From contig JAJEKV010000330.1 of NCBI GenBank assembly GCA_021234155.1, positions 62,001-126,000 on the forward strand: a DNA stretch of 64,000 bases, read 5' to 3'. Positions 48,099 to 59,490 of this stretch are shown here, in pieces. A program made the translations under genes and the position numbers. This DNA comes from Isoetes taiwanensis. Its lineage: Eukaryota; Streptophyta; Lycopodiopsida; Isoetales; Isoetaceae. The notes beneath the pieces were generated by a model. The model was not told the origin of the DNA, ran no database searches, and was given only the letters and a program-made list of their open reading frames with translations. Within the stretch, counting starts at the first letter, position 1. Each line of letters begins with the position of its first letter.

Positions 48099-48794
48099 AA
48101 TGTTATTTGGGTCTAAATAAAGTGCTTAATTGTTCAGAATAGAGCTGGGTCCTCTTGTTGGCAATGTGTGTCAAGGTTTCAAAATTTTGGGAGCCTTCAA
48201 AGATAAAAAGTCTTAATTGTAGTAGCAGATGCAATCTTTCTTTGTCATGATGCAAGGACTCATGAGTTATATAACATAATGTTGAGGGCCCCAAAATGAC
48301 GATGACATGATGTTGAGTAGTCTCATTGTTTCAAAATGCTGTGGGGTTCAAATCCTTCTCCAAAATTATGAAGCCTTTTATTTTCTAACATTTAATACAA
48401 CTATTTTTATAGTTCTATGCGTACAATTCATTCACTAGATTAATATATAATTGTAAGTTTTTTTGATTCATTATTTGTCAAATGCATCTCGAACGAAGCT
48501 TAAGTAGTTCAAAGATGATATGTCTAGGGTATGTAGGAATGGGTTGAAATATTTATCTAGCAATCAATTTGTTTGATATTGCAAAAAATAACCATTATGA
48601 CGTTTAGCTTTTGTATACTTATTATCTTTGATCACAAGACATACACGGCTTAATTAGTGTTACATTCTTAGTATGCCCAAATAGCTTTTTTTTGTTATGA
48701 ATGCAAGCCATAAATGTGTATAATAATATGCACAATTAGCTTTTTTTGGTATGAATGCAAGAAAATCATAAAGGTACATAGCACGCCTATATTT

Positions 48795-48824
48795 ATGCCC
48801 AGACAATGCGAGGCACACATTTAG
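48795..48824 (+). mobile_element. possible Helitron 3' end, degraded
   Basis: TTATGCCCAGACAATGCGAGGCAC resembles the terminal hairpin TTATGCCCAGCAATGCTGGGCAC of the window's other Helitrons, with changes at the CAG and CTG. TTAG follows 11 bases later. It could be the same terminus with methylation-linked read errors. No 5' partner was found. Confidence 0.25.
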
Positions 48825-50157
48825 CCATATTTTTCAAGTGGAATACACATGTATCTCAAATGAGGTGTGCCTACTATAGTGTTTTTTTATTAATCCACAT
48901 TTTTAGGCATGAACGGCATGCACATATTCAGGTAATCTATTTTAAGTTTGACATATTATTATTCCACTAATGCAACGTCATCCAACAAAATACAGGGTTT
49001 TTATAGTTCCAATACAGCTATAGAGCCCAAAACTCAACTACCCTAATCTATTTCATCTACAACACAGGCTACTTTGCAATCCATCTTACAAACCTAACGT
49101 GATTTGGAATTTATGAGCTAATTATTGGTAATATTATAATAGAGTGAGCGTTGTAGAACCCCCCTGACATAGAGCTATAAGGATGTAGTTCTAAAACATC
49201 ACGTTCTCGTTGAATGGTTCTAAGAAGATATCATGAAGTATAAAATGAGTTTCTACACACTTTCGTGTTGAGTGACATTTATGACAACCTTCTATGTAGT
49301 TAACCACATTATACACTAGCTCCATTCTATGTCTATTTTGCCGATCCAACCGCTAGAGAGCTCCAAGAGTGGAGACGAAGGAGCCAAGTTATGATAGTGT
49401 GTGGCTCCGGTAGAGGAGGCATGAGAGAACCCTCATCCATATGCGTTTCGTGATGCGATCTTTGCTCTGATGACGTTCCATAGCCCATACACATTGTCGA
49501 GCAAGCCCCCATGGAGCCCTGGTGTCCAAACCGCCTCGGGTAGTCATATTCACGTCGATCGGGGATGCATAGGAGCCGAGCAATTTTGATTGAGTGGCAA
49601 AATATGACTTTCTATTATGATTTAAGCCACTTCACCCCCTCGCCATGGAGGGCAACCTCCTCGTCTAAAGACCTTTTTTTTTTGGCAAAAAGAAACGCGT
49701 TATTAACTTTGAAGCTAACTAGTTACTCGTGATTTTGGTGTTAGCCATTAGCTAACTACTAACTGCTAACTCCTAACTATGCTTATGGCTCCCTCTTGTT
49801 TCAGCTATGGTGGTTAGAAAATAAAGAATTTAATTTTTTGTGACATAGACTCGCCTTCGAAGCTCCTTTTGGGTATAACCGAGTTGATTAGGTTTCCTTA
49901 TTTTGAGTTCCCTTCTAGCCATTCAAAATTCTCGTTGCAAGAGCTCTTAAAATCTTGCTCTTAAATTCTTTAAATGCTATAACTTTGTATTAGATTCAAG
50001 CACTGAAACATGGCCGCATTTTGTATGCAAAAAAAAAACTTTTAAAATCTTTGTTTTAGTGCATTATGGGGCATGCGTTATTTTTAATGGTTTATATATT
50101 ATTCATGGTGTTTTTGAATTTTTTTTTTCCAACCAAAAACAAGATCTCCCATAACGT

Positions 50158-50250
50158 AAAGCTCAATAATAATAAAAGCTCAATAATAATAATTAAAAGC
50201 TCAATAATAAGAGTTTTTATACTGTAATTAAAAGCTCAATAATAATAATT
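50158..50250. repeat. AAGCTCAATAATAATAA minisatellite
   Basis: Four variants of AAAGCTCAATAATAA, spaced 15-40 bases apart. Confidence 0.8.
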
Positions 50251-50767
50251 TCTGTACATTAATCAAAAGAATTGCATTAGCATAGATGAAAACTTCTACA
50301 CGCACAATATCCTAATATAACCATGTAATTGTGAAGCCTCAATACTTCATTGACAGTGGTCTTTTATGGCAAAGAACATTTACATCTATAATGAATAGTT
50401 GTTTTTGCATCATAACAAACAAGCATGGATCTCATCTTCGACACTATGTTGGACTGCATCTCTAGAGCAATTATATGCTCTTAAGGATATGAGTACTTTT
50501 ATTATTTCTTATATGCTTCCAATCAGCTTGGCCTTACAGGCACCATGAATTGTTAATCCCCTAAAGCTTGGCATACTACATTGGAAATGCCCACACTTGT
50601 TAGCTGGAATCTTCTTCTATTTTGATCTGACATGTAGCTCTCAACAATGATTAGTAAATTCACATAACAATAGTTGAATTTGATGTTGAATGTATGCAAT
50701 TTGAGGTAAGGAAAAGGAAGCCATACCCTAAAGTTTTACCATATGCCCAAGGTAATGCGTTTAGGAC

Positions 50768-51510
50768 AAAAGAGATTAGATGAATTACGTTCTGTTCAAC
50801 TCAACCTAGAGGAGAATTCTTACCATTCAACTCAACCTGAGGGACGTTTTATTTTGTTCCATTTCGCTTCTTTGTTAGGGTCGAAGGGCCCAAATTTTTT
50901 ATAATATAACAACTAACATAAAGTACTATTAATATTAATTAACATAAACCATTGGATCTAACACATTTGAATTATAAATCCCAAAAACCCCTTTGGTTTG
51001 GGTGCATATTCACACGGGGGGTAACTCCGGGCATCGAGAGCTGTTGGATGGGCATATTTGCCTTTTATTCCTCGATCAAGGCCATACATAACGACCCTCA
51101 TTTGTGGGGTATGCTTGTACAATTTTTTGTATACAGTATATTGAGGTTAGCAATATACTATAATGTTTGGGGGAATTTACTGAATGGTCTTGATTTTATA
51201 CATGTATTATACGATTTTAGGGGCTCTCGCTGCCCTATGTCACCCCCCGTGTGAATATGCACCCAAACCAAAGGGGGTTTCAGGGGGATTTATAATTCAA
51301 ATGTGTTAGATCCAATGGTTTATGTTAATTAATATTAATAGTACTTATGTGTTAGTTGTTATATTATAAAAAAAATTTGGGCCCTTCGGGCCCTAACAAA
51401 GAAGCAGGAAATGGAACAAAATAGCAAGAACCGTCCTCTAGGTTGAGTTGAATGGTAAGAATTCTCCTCTAGGTTGAGTTGAACGGTAACGTAATTCATC
51501 TAGTCTCTTT
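50768..51510. mobile_element. foldback element with ~270-bp inverted arms
   Basis: Left arm 50768-51042 and right arm 51220-51510 are inverse copies, including GTGTGAATATGCACCCAAAC and TAGATCCAATGGTTTATG on the right and their complements on the left. Only about 180 bp of unique AT-rich sequence separates them. A 100-codon frame (50952-51254) crosses the arms but has no domain and is probably fortuitous. There is no transposase. A transcript would form a long hairpin. No clear target-site duplication was seen at the ends chosen. Confidence 0.8.
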
Positions 51511-52078
51511 GCTAAATAAATGTAAAGAAAAAAAAGGGAAAAACTACGATGATGTATAATAAAAGAGCAAGAAGAATGAGTAAAGAACCAAGTTGACAAG
51601 CAAAGAATGGTATAGAAACGGAATTTGATTCTTCACAACATTGTATCATGTATATGAATGGCATAAAAGCATAATTTTTCTCTATATCACAATAGCTATG
51701 AAGAGCAACTGCATTTTTTTAAATAGTTGTGCACCTAATTGTGTGCATAATTCAGGGAGGAGCGATGGCTTATAGCCATAGTAGACTTGGTCCGAATTTG
51801 AACCCGAGTTTAACCATCCATCATGACATGATAGCGTGGTCGGGACAATTGCACCAAAATAGAGTGTGTGAAGCTTCATTCATTCAAGATAAGAAATGTC
51901 TTAAGAGAACAAACAAGAATAAAATTAATATCGTCTATTTAATTGCAAAGCAATAATGAAAGCCACACTTACTGGATATGTAGCATTTGGAGCTTGGAGC
52001 CATCAGCTTCTCGTTCCACTAAATATCTGACCAGCAAGGCAAAACACATCATGTTATCGCCTAAATGCATGAACATGC

Positions 52079-52205
52079 ACTAGCATCCAATACCTAGTGG
52101 AAAACATGATAGGCTTGCATATATCAGTCAAACAACACATGTACTAGCATCCAATACCTAGTGGAAAACATGATGGGCTTGCATATATCAGTCAAACAGC
52201 AGGGG
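52079..52205. repeat. two tandem copies of a 64-bp unit
   Basis: ACTAGCATCCAATACCTAG starts at 52079 and 52143; the copies are almost identical. Confidence 0.95.
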
Positions 52206-53139
52206 TAAAAAATGATACACTTGAAAGCATATAGATGGCAAAACTTTGAAGCAGAATGTAATTCACTTGACAATTGCAGTTCGATTTTCCCAGATGACTA
52301 TTCTTGCAATTATCTTTTAGTGGCGTAATAGGCCTCTTTTGGAAATGTAATGCATGTTGCAACTTGCAAAGCACATCCATATTGATCCAATGACAAAGAA
52401 GAAAGATATGGTGAATCCTCGCTTTTCTTCCAAGCCATTCACAAAGCCAAAGGTGCAAATTTTTAACTTTGATGTTTTCAAGATTGTTTTATGTACCTGT
52501 TTTGTTCACCCTGAAACATCCGACTGATATGTTCCTTCAACTTGGGCTCTTGTAGAAGAAGGATTTGGCATGAAGCAATTAATAGTCCTACCAGATTGAA
52601 TCATTTTCTATGTATATCAAAGTGAAGACCATTTTCTGTATATACTAGATTGAACCGTCTATAACCTGCTGGAAATCAAGCAAACCCTGGCAAAGCTTTC
52701 TTCGGGCATCAGGCATCTGGAATAACAATCTATGGTTAACAATTGATGTAAATATGCAATTTAGCTTTAAAAGATACGCAACTTACCCTGGGCAAATGCT
52801 TGGATGTTATTAACACAACCATAACCTGCGGCCCTGTCATCGACCTACAAATCACAGGTCGAGTTTTATGTTTCCATCTTGGCTATAAGGAGGCTCAGAA
52901 TATGCAGCCGGCCGTGTCCCTGCGGCCGCTGCCCTGCCCTATAATCGCTAAAGCTGCAGGAAGTGGGGCAAGAAGAGCTACAAAAATAGGTTCGAATCCA
53001 TCTTCATCCTGTAGAATGATTTTGGAACGAAAAGGAAAAAGGTTTTCTGAAAAAAAAAGGGCGTTACAGGAGAGACATGCAAGAGGAACTCCACAGAGAA
53101 AAAATTCTGGAACTCACAAAACCTATTAGGCTGTACAAT

Positions 53140-53250
53140 CCGGAATCCACCTAGTTGCACAAAAAATCCTGAGATGTGGCTCCTTTGCCTTTCCGGAATC
53201 CACGTAGTTGCACAAAAAATCCTGAGCTGTGGCTCCTTTGCCTTTGCCTC
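53140..53250. repeat. two tandem copies of a ~54-bp unit
   Basis: CCGGAATCCAC followed by TAGTTGCACAAAAAATCCTG occurs twice in direct succession, differing at a few bases. Confidence 0.95.
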
Positions 53251-54189
53251 GTCGAGCCCTGAAAGAAGAAAATGTGAAGCAAACTCTAAATAACCCTAAA
53301 ATACTTTGTTCGATGCTTGCATGTTTGACTTTCGGATATGTAGAGAAATCATAGGTATAACCATTGAAAAATGCCACTAAATTTGGAGTGACAGTATGTG
53401 CACTCTAGATGTACCGATTAGTATGTCTCACCAAATACAGTCATCAAATCATATAAAAACTATTGGAAAAAAAGTACAAAAATACAAAAGAAACCCCCTG
53501 TCATAATGCTACATATAGAAGGTAAGAAGGTAGGTAATACAATACAAAATTGTCAATTTGCCCAATTTGTGGTTTGTGGTTCAGGAGTAGTAGTAGGCCT
53601 CGATTAATAAGAGGCGTGGATCGGATTGACGCCTATAATAAGTTTAGGCTGGTCGTGTTTAATATCCGGGTATATTCCAAAGATATACTTTCGGGGATAT
53701 CCCAAGTTTCCACATAACCAAGGGCTTGCCCTTATGGGAGACCCAAAAATAACATATGGGCCTTTATGACCATGTACTGCTAGCATAGCAGGATCTAGGC
53801 CTGGCTACCCACCTTTGAGTCGATACAGATAGTAGAGATGAAGAAGTTGATTCTGACCACCAACCCATCCTCCTGCAGGTGGATTGGAAGAGTGTTGGCA
53901 TGCCCATTGCTTCAATGTCTCGTGTGCCTCAGCTGCACTTATATTACGACCACCACAGAGGCCTATCTTGAGATGGCCACAACTCGACCTAGAGGGAATA
54001 CTGACTTCCCATGCTACAATAATGGATGCCCGCTAATCAATGTGCTTATGGCTGATGTTGATGACATATGCTTTGAAAGAAGCTGCCCACATGGGCACTA
54101 CCACCCCAATTCTGGGTCCACACCTAAAAACAACAGTAACAAAAAGACCACATGTCGTTGTTCCAAAAAATCTACATGTGGTTATGTGG

Positions 54190-54629
54190 AGGTGTGGTTT
54201 ATTAAGGAGGTGGTGTAGTTTTTTTTTATGGAGCTATAGTTTTTTTTTTTTGAAGTGTGTGGTCTTTTTGAGGTGTCGCTTTTTTAAAAAGAAGTGTTGC
54301 TTATTTTTTTTGAGGGGTGTTGTTTTTAAGAAGGTGTTGTTTTTGAGGTGTAGTTTATAACTAGGTGTAGTTTTTAAGTAGTCGCTTTTTTATGGAAGTA
54401 TAGTTTTTGAAGTGTGGTTTATAAGGAGGTATAGTTTTTAAGTGGTTGTTTTTAAGGAAGTATGGTTTTCTCAGTGGTATGATTTTTTTTAATCGAGGTG
54501 TTTTTTGAGGTGTCGTTTATAAGTGGGTGTAGTTTTTAAATAGCTGTTTTTAAGAAGTATGGTTTTTTTGAAGTGTGGTTTTATAAAGCGGGTGTAGTTT
54601 TAAGTTCTTCGCTTTTTAATGAAGTATGG
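54190..54629. repeat. GT-rich minisatellite, left part
   Basis: Imperfect units of about 60-70 bp built from GAAGTATGGTTTTT, GTGTGGTTTATAA and AGGTGTAGTTTTTAAGTAG. The same repeat resumes at 56127, after a retroposon. Frames crossing it (54040-54360) are artefacts of low complexity. Confidence 0.85.
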
Positions 54630-56126
54630 TTTTTTTTTTTTTTGAGGTCAAGATATTTAAATTTTATTAATAAGTAAAACAGGTACACGACCTTTATTTG
54701 GTGGCTCCACAATAGGCCAGATATGCAAGATCTAAACATTGGTCACCAGATAGAAAGAAGTATCATCGAACATTCCAAAATCAGGAGTCTATAACACTGA
54801 TATGGATCTTCCCTACTTGAACGAAGATTGAGATCAATGTGTAAACTGTAACTGCAGCCATTTGAAGCTCACCACCCGACGATGCAAGCAATTGAAGGGC
54901 ATTGGGAGCAACTATCATTCGCAAGATTTACCGCCTAGAATCCATCCTGCAAACTTGTACTATAGAAGATCATGTCCCCGTTCCAAGTATGTACTGAGGG
55001 ACTCAATGCTCCCTCTTCCAACAATGCAAAAGATAATGCTGGCCTGCCCGCTAGAGGTGGTCAAATTGCTATTCAAAGCTCCTCCTACTACTAGCATAGG
55101 CCATAGTTGCAAAATGCTCAACTTCCTCACTGATCCGGAGTCAAGTTCCCCTTGGACACTTGAATAACAGCCCGTAAAAAAAGTCGCCAACGAGTAAAGT
55201 AACCTCGTCTCCCCCAAGATTCCTAAATCTCATCCCTTTCACTATCCAAAGAAGTTCAGAGCCATGCCCGTCCATAGAACCTAATTTCCCCTTGCTGGGA
55301 AAGGGGGAGGATGACATTGAAGTAGCCAAGACTAAGTTACATCTCAAGGTGCCACAACATAACAACAGAGTAACCAAAGATGCATCCGACATCTGCATTT
55401 CATAGACTTGCCCCCAGACCAACAAAATCGCAGCTCTTAAAGGGAAGGACAGACCCATTAAATGCAAACACGGTTGCATATTTACCTATAATGCCGCCTT
55501 TGTCATGAACTTCTGCAAGTGAACACGCCCGTGTTCTCCAATATCTATTTCTGGCTCAAAACCATCATAAAAACTTGCAATATATCAGTTGCATTCAACC
55601 CCAAGACTGCAGTGAGTGCAGCCAGAGCCACAATGGACATGGTTTTCCTATTGTTGCAAAGGAGTGCAACAAAAGAGGTTCAACCTACAAACTGAAAAGA
55701 CAAGCTTAAAATATGCTTCGAGCCCATAGCAAAGAGCCAACAAGAGAATGAGACAGAGGGCAAATTTTGAGCAAGGCTCAAAGATGCCCGTAGTCTTGAC
55801 ACACAAGTAACCGCTATATCTTTAGCCTATTGAAATTGGAATCCGGAGAAAAGGCAACAAAGACACTTCTACCGGCCAAAAATCTTATGCTATGATGGCA
55901 AAGCACTAGGAGCGAGCCCAACCCCACCATCAACTTCTAATGCACAAGATCCGAAGATGACCAGCAGACCGATCTTGCAACTATACCCAAGACCCGAGGA
56001 CAATGGCAGCAGCAGATCATGCTGCTCTTCTTGCTATGGCAACCATTCTTCGAGTTCGCGACGTTAACTGGCGACGCGCCTAAACGCCGCCAGAAACCCT
56101 AGACTGCCCGGCCTGCTTGTCGAAAA
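54630..56126 (-). mobile_element. poly(A)-tailed retroposon inserted in the minisatellite
   Basis: A 14-base poly(T) tract (54630-54643) begins the insert on the plus strand, followed by sequence related to 5358-6528 (shared GGCTCCACAATAGGCC and a region around GATGCAAGCAA). TATGGTTTT occurs at the left junction (54625) and again at the right (56127-56135), a plausible short target-site duplication. No reverse-transcriptase motif was identified in the minus-strand frames 54960-55479. Length is about 1.5 kb. Confidence 0.6.
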
Positions 56127-56400
56127 TATGGTTTTCGAAGTGGTGTAGTTTATAACTAGGTGTAGTATTTAAGAAGCTATTTTTAAGGAAATATGATTTT
56201 TTGGTGTGGTTTACATAACTAGGTATAGTTTTCACGTAGCTATTTTTTCAAAGTAAGTATGATTTTTTGAGGTGTGGTTTTAAGTAGGTGTAGTTTTTTT
56301 ATTTTTTTTTTTTTTAGAAAAGTGTGGTTTTCTCAAGTGGCTTAGTTTTTACGCCAGCCTATTTCTTAAGGAAGTATGGTTTTTTTTAGTCTATTTCTTG
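56127..56400. repeat. GT-rich minisatellite, right part
   Basis: Continuation of the repeat at 54190-54629, with units such as TATAACTAGGTGTAGT and GAAGTATGGTTTTTT. Confidence 0.8.
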
Positions 56401-56506
56401 AGCAAAGCACCACCACCTGGAATATTGTTTGTGTGCTCAACTTTGAGAATGTATCTTATTGTTTTACATTCGTGAAAAATAACTTCAACGGTTAGATCCA
56501 ACCACT

Positions 56507-56880
56507 ACAAGAGAATGAGCAATTTTGTCGAAAAAATCGCCGACCGGTTTAGAGAGATTTTTTGCCCGGCGCATGTGCCGACGGTAACGCATTGATGATT
56601 ACTATTTTTGATGCTTTTTCCGACGATACCACGCCGGACATATTGTCACATAAATCGTTAGAAGCCTTCGCCACGTTAAGCGCCACATTAATCGCCGAAT
56701 ATACGCCAAATATGTATCGTCGTAAAAGCGCTTTAATTTCATGGGCCAAAATATCTGCGCCAAGAATAATCGTCAGAAAAAATGTGTCGATATGTCGCCG
56801 ATATATCATCAAATTTTTGCGCCGACTATTCGATACGCATCAGACTAATCGTCGATGGTGCTTTTCTAGGCTATTATTAC
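56507..56880. mobile_element. CACTA-like transposon end
   Basis: CACTACAAGAGAATGAG matches the terminal CACTACAAGAAAA of plant En/Spm (CACTA) elements. Just inside are GCCGACGG, GCCGACCGG and related CG-rich motifs in both orientations, like the subterminal binding repeats of that group. The segment is strikingly CpG-rich compared with its AT-rich flanks. The opposite terminus (ending in TAGTG) was not found, so this is an end fragment or a decayed non-autonomous copy. Overlapping ORFs on both strands are side effects. Confidence 0.45.
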
Positions 56881-59024
56881 AATTTTAGTTATAACATTTG
56901 ATTGAACAAAGATATTTTAGATGAAATTTGATGTTTCACAAAGCTCCCGATCCGCCTAATGATGTATTATTTAATTGCTTTTGATTTCTGTGAGGGGAGT
57001 TAATTTCCATCCCTAGCTAGTATTGTGGTTTGAGCCAACACGGACCCCATCCCCAATAGACTTACAATACTATATTCATACAAGATTCATACCTGACAAT
57101 TTTATAATCTTGCTAGAGTTCCTGGGACGCCTGGGACAATTTGGCATCGTCTTTGTATTTTATGGTTTAGTAAAATACTTGTAGGGCATAATCGGAAATA
57201 AGTTAGCTTAATTGCCCTCTAGATTTGCTAGATGGATACTATGCTGTTTGAGTCGCATTTGCTTGGTTGCATGGTCTAAAGATCGTGGTCTTAATTTAAT
57301 ACTATGGCTTTTAAGTTCATATTTAAAGGTTGGTAAGACCTTCAAAATTTTATAATGGTTGAAAAACCTATCTTTATCTACCTTGAAAAATTGGCCCAGT
57401 AGTTGACACGAAAAATGGCATATTGCATGTAAAGAATGCAATATGTGCAAATTTGATGCCTTGGACATTTTATGATAGCCCTAGAGTTGTTGGTGTAGGT
57501 TATTATTTAGGCAACATTACCGGGACTCTAACCCGACTTTTAAAGAGATGTCACGGATGGGGTTAACTTTTACTTTCTAGTTCGTGGTCTCCATGCATGG
57601 ACTTGACCGTGCACAAAAACTGTGGTTCTTAAACGGGAGAATCCACCGAATGAATGGCCCATAGCAGGTATTGTTTGTGGAGATTTCCAAGAACCGAAGG
57701 GTTCACCGCAGAGAGAAATCAAGGTGTCGATGAAGTTTTGAAATCCTCCGCCCTTTCCCCGAAAAATTCGAGTTAGTTGAGAAAAACTTTGCCGGCAAAA
57801 AGTTAAGTTGTGTTGGTATTATGCGGACTGGACTTGACTTTTTTTTTTCCAAGTCAAGTGAGGCAACCACATGGGAACATTGCCTTTGGCCTCAAAGTGT
57901 CATAAGCTTATGACCTTGATAAAAGTTTAATAGTTTCCATTGCCTTTATGGGATATAAAACTAATATTGGTGTATTTCTAACCTTTGAAAACCTTTCCAC
58001 GTCTCCGATATCGATTTAGGGCATGCGTAAACCTTTAGGTTAAAATTTATTATGGCCAAGACATGGTGCCTACATGGTTAACATTGCATTTGATTAGTCT
58101 TCTTGAAGGCCAACAAGAACGCTCAAAGGAAATAATGTAACAACTTCAAATAAATCTCACAATATGCAAAGAAGACTTGGGGCGTGCTTATGAATGCTTT
58201 GGCCAAGGCGTAAAAAGAGTTGAAGATGCAGTTGACCACTAATACTCTTCAGTTGATGTCTCTTTCCTTAATTCATTTTTGGTGGTAGCACATATTGTAG
58301 TCAATTGCTTTGCCTCAAAACTTAGATGTGTTTATGGTCCTTATTAATTGTTGTTTTGCGGTGGAATTGGAGCCATCCTCAACAGCTATTGAGATTAAAA
58401 AGGCATGTAAAAACTAGCATTGAGACATCATATGGACAAAGTAGTACGCCTTCCGTGTACTACACTTATTTTATATTCTACTATTTATGAACTCAAGAAG
58501 AAAAAGATCTTGCCGACGTTGGCGTACATTTACTTCGTATTCTTGCACAATGGAACACTAGCGTAGGGTGAAACCATGACTCATGATGTAGTTAGGGATC
58601 TGGCTGGGGGTTAAACTAGATATTAAGAACTGTAGTAAGAAATTGAATATTTGTTCTTGAGATCTTAAAGACTTCTATGAACAAAACGCGCAATTCCTTT
58701 GCAGGTCTCTATTTTCACAAGTTTGCCTACCAACTTTGCCCGGGTCAAAAGTTGGCCTTGCTTACTTGGCATGGCATGTCATCAATGGCATGCAACATCA
58801 TCATGCACATGACATATCACCAATGGCATGCCACATCATCATGCACCTTGTCCGCCTTATGTTTCAAGCAGGTTGTGGTTGAAATATGCTTCGTTGGGAT
58901 GAGTGGCAAAGCGAGAAGAATAGTGGCACATAAGGTGAAATGGCAATGAGATGGCACTAGAAATGTTGAGGTTGCTTCGAAACAACAAGCAAACTTCATT
59001 CTTTGCAAAAATTATGGGAGATGA
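56881..59024. other. no recognisable gene
   Basis: AT-rich DNA without a coding signal. A short duplication at 58779-58846 repeats ATGGCATGCNACATCATCAT. Confidence 0.4.
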
Positions 59025-59490
59025 CATGGCATGAGTATGGTGAGGTGGCAAAGATGAGTGGTGAGGGTGAAAAGATGAAGGGCTAGAAAACCAAAGAATT
59101 TGCCTCCAGACAACTTTTCAACTTAAAATAAAGCATATTTGTCCATGGTGACATGGCATTCCCTTGGATGATGTGGTATGTGACATGATGACTAAGCATT
59201 TTATGCACTTTAGATAGAAAATGACTAGGCCAATTAAAAGAAAAGGAGAATTTTTTTGAGTGAGATAAGTAGGCAATAATGGCAAGCAATAAGGAGATGT
59301 GGGACTAGAAATGATGATGGCATGGTATGAGCATGTGGGATGCAACTATGAGTGATGACATGGCAAAAAATGAGGAAAATGAAGAATTTGCCTAGGCAAT
59401 TTGAAACTTAGAAGAAGCATATTCACTATAATGACATGGCATTTCTTTTTGAAGATGTGGCACATCACAATGTATGACTAATACATTTGG
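59025..59490. repeat. diverged ~290-bp tandem duplication
   Basis: Paired landmarks GAATTTGCCT, AAGCATATT and TGACATGGCATT recur in the same order about 290 bases apart. No gene. Confidence 0.65.

Larger units (their letters stand above)
45262..50767. other. no recognisable gene; scattered small repeats
   Basis: A long AT-rich stretch. A 39-codon plus frame at 45780 (MFEPLNRQVLFDSPRDVEEG) is unassigned. Minus ORFs at 45758-46103 and 49389-49583 have no domain. Tandem repeats at 47873-48098 and 50158-50250 and a possible Helitron end at 48795 are listed separately. Confidence 0.4.
51511..54189. other. no confident gene; CAG/CTG-intact region
   Basis: CAG and CTG triplets are common here, unlike in most transposon tracts of the window. 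ORFs 52800-53129 (+) and 53838-54218 (+) have no recognisable domain. The stretch could be intronic or promoter DNA of an unseen gene. Confidence 0.35.

Noticed and set aside
50952..51254. 100-aa ORF inside the foldback element
   Set aside because: It crosses the inverted arms and has no recognisable domain, so it is likely fortuitous.
52800..53129. 109-aa ORF
   Set aside because: The composition shifts along its length, no family was recognised, and there is no start or splice context. Kept only as part of a no-gene stretch.
53838..54218. 126-aa Cys-containing ORF
   Set aside because: It looks superficially like a secreted Cys-rich protein, but it runs into the GT minisatellite and has no clear signal peptide or cysteine framework.
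56549..56888. Opposed ORFs of 87 and 108 aa
   Set aside because: They are produced by palindromic CG-rich motifs in the CACTA-like end.
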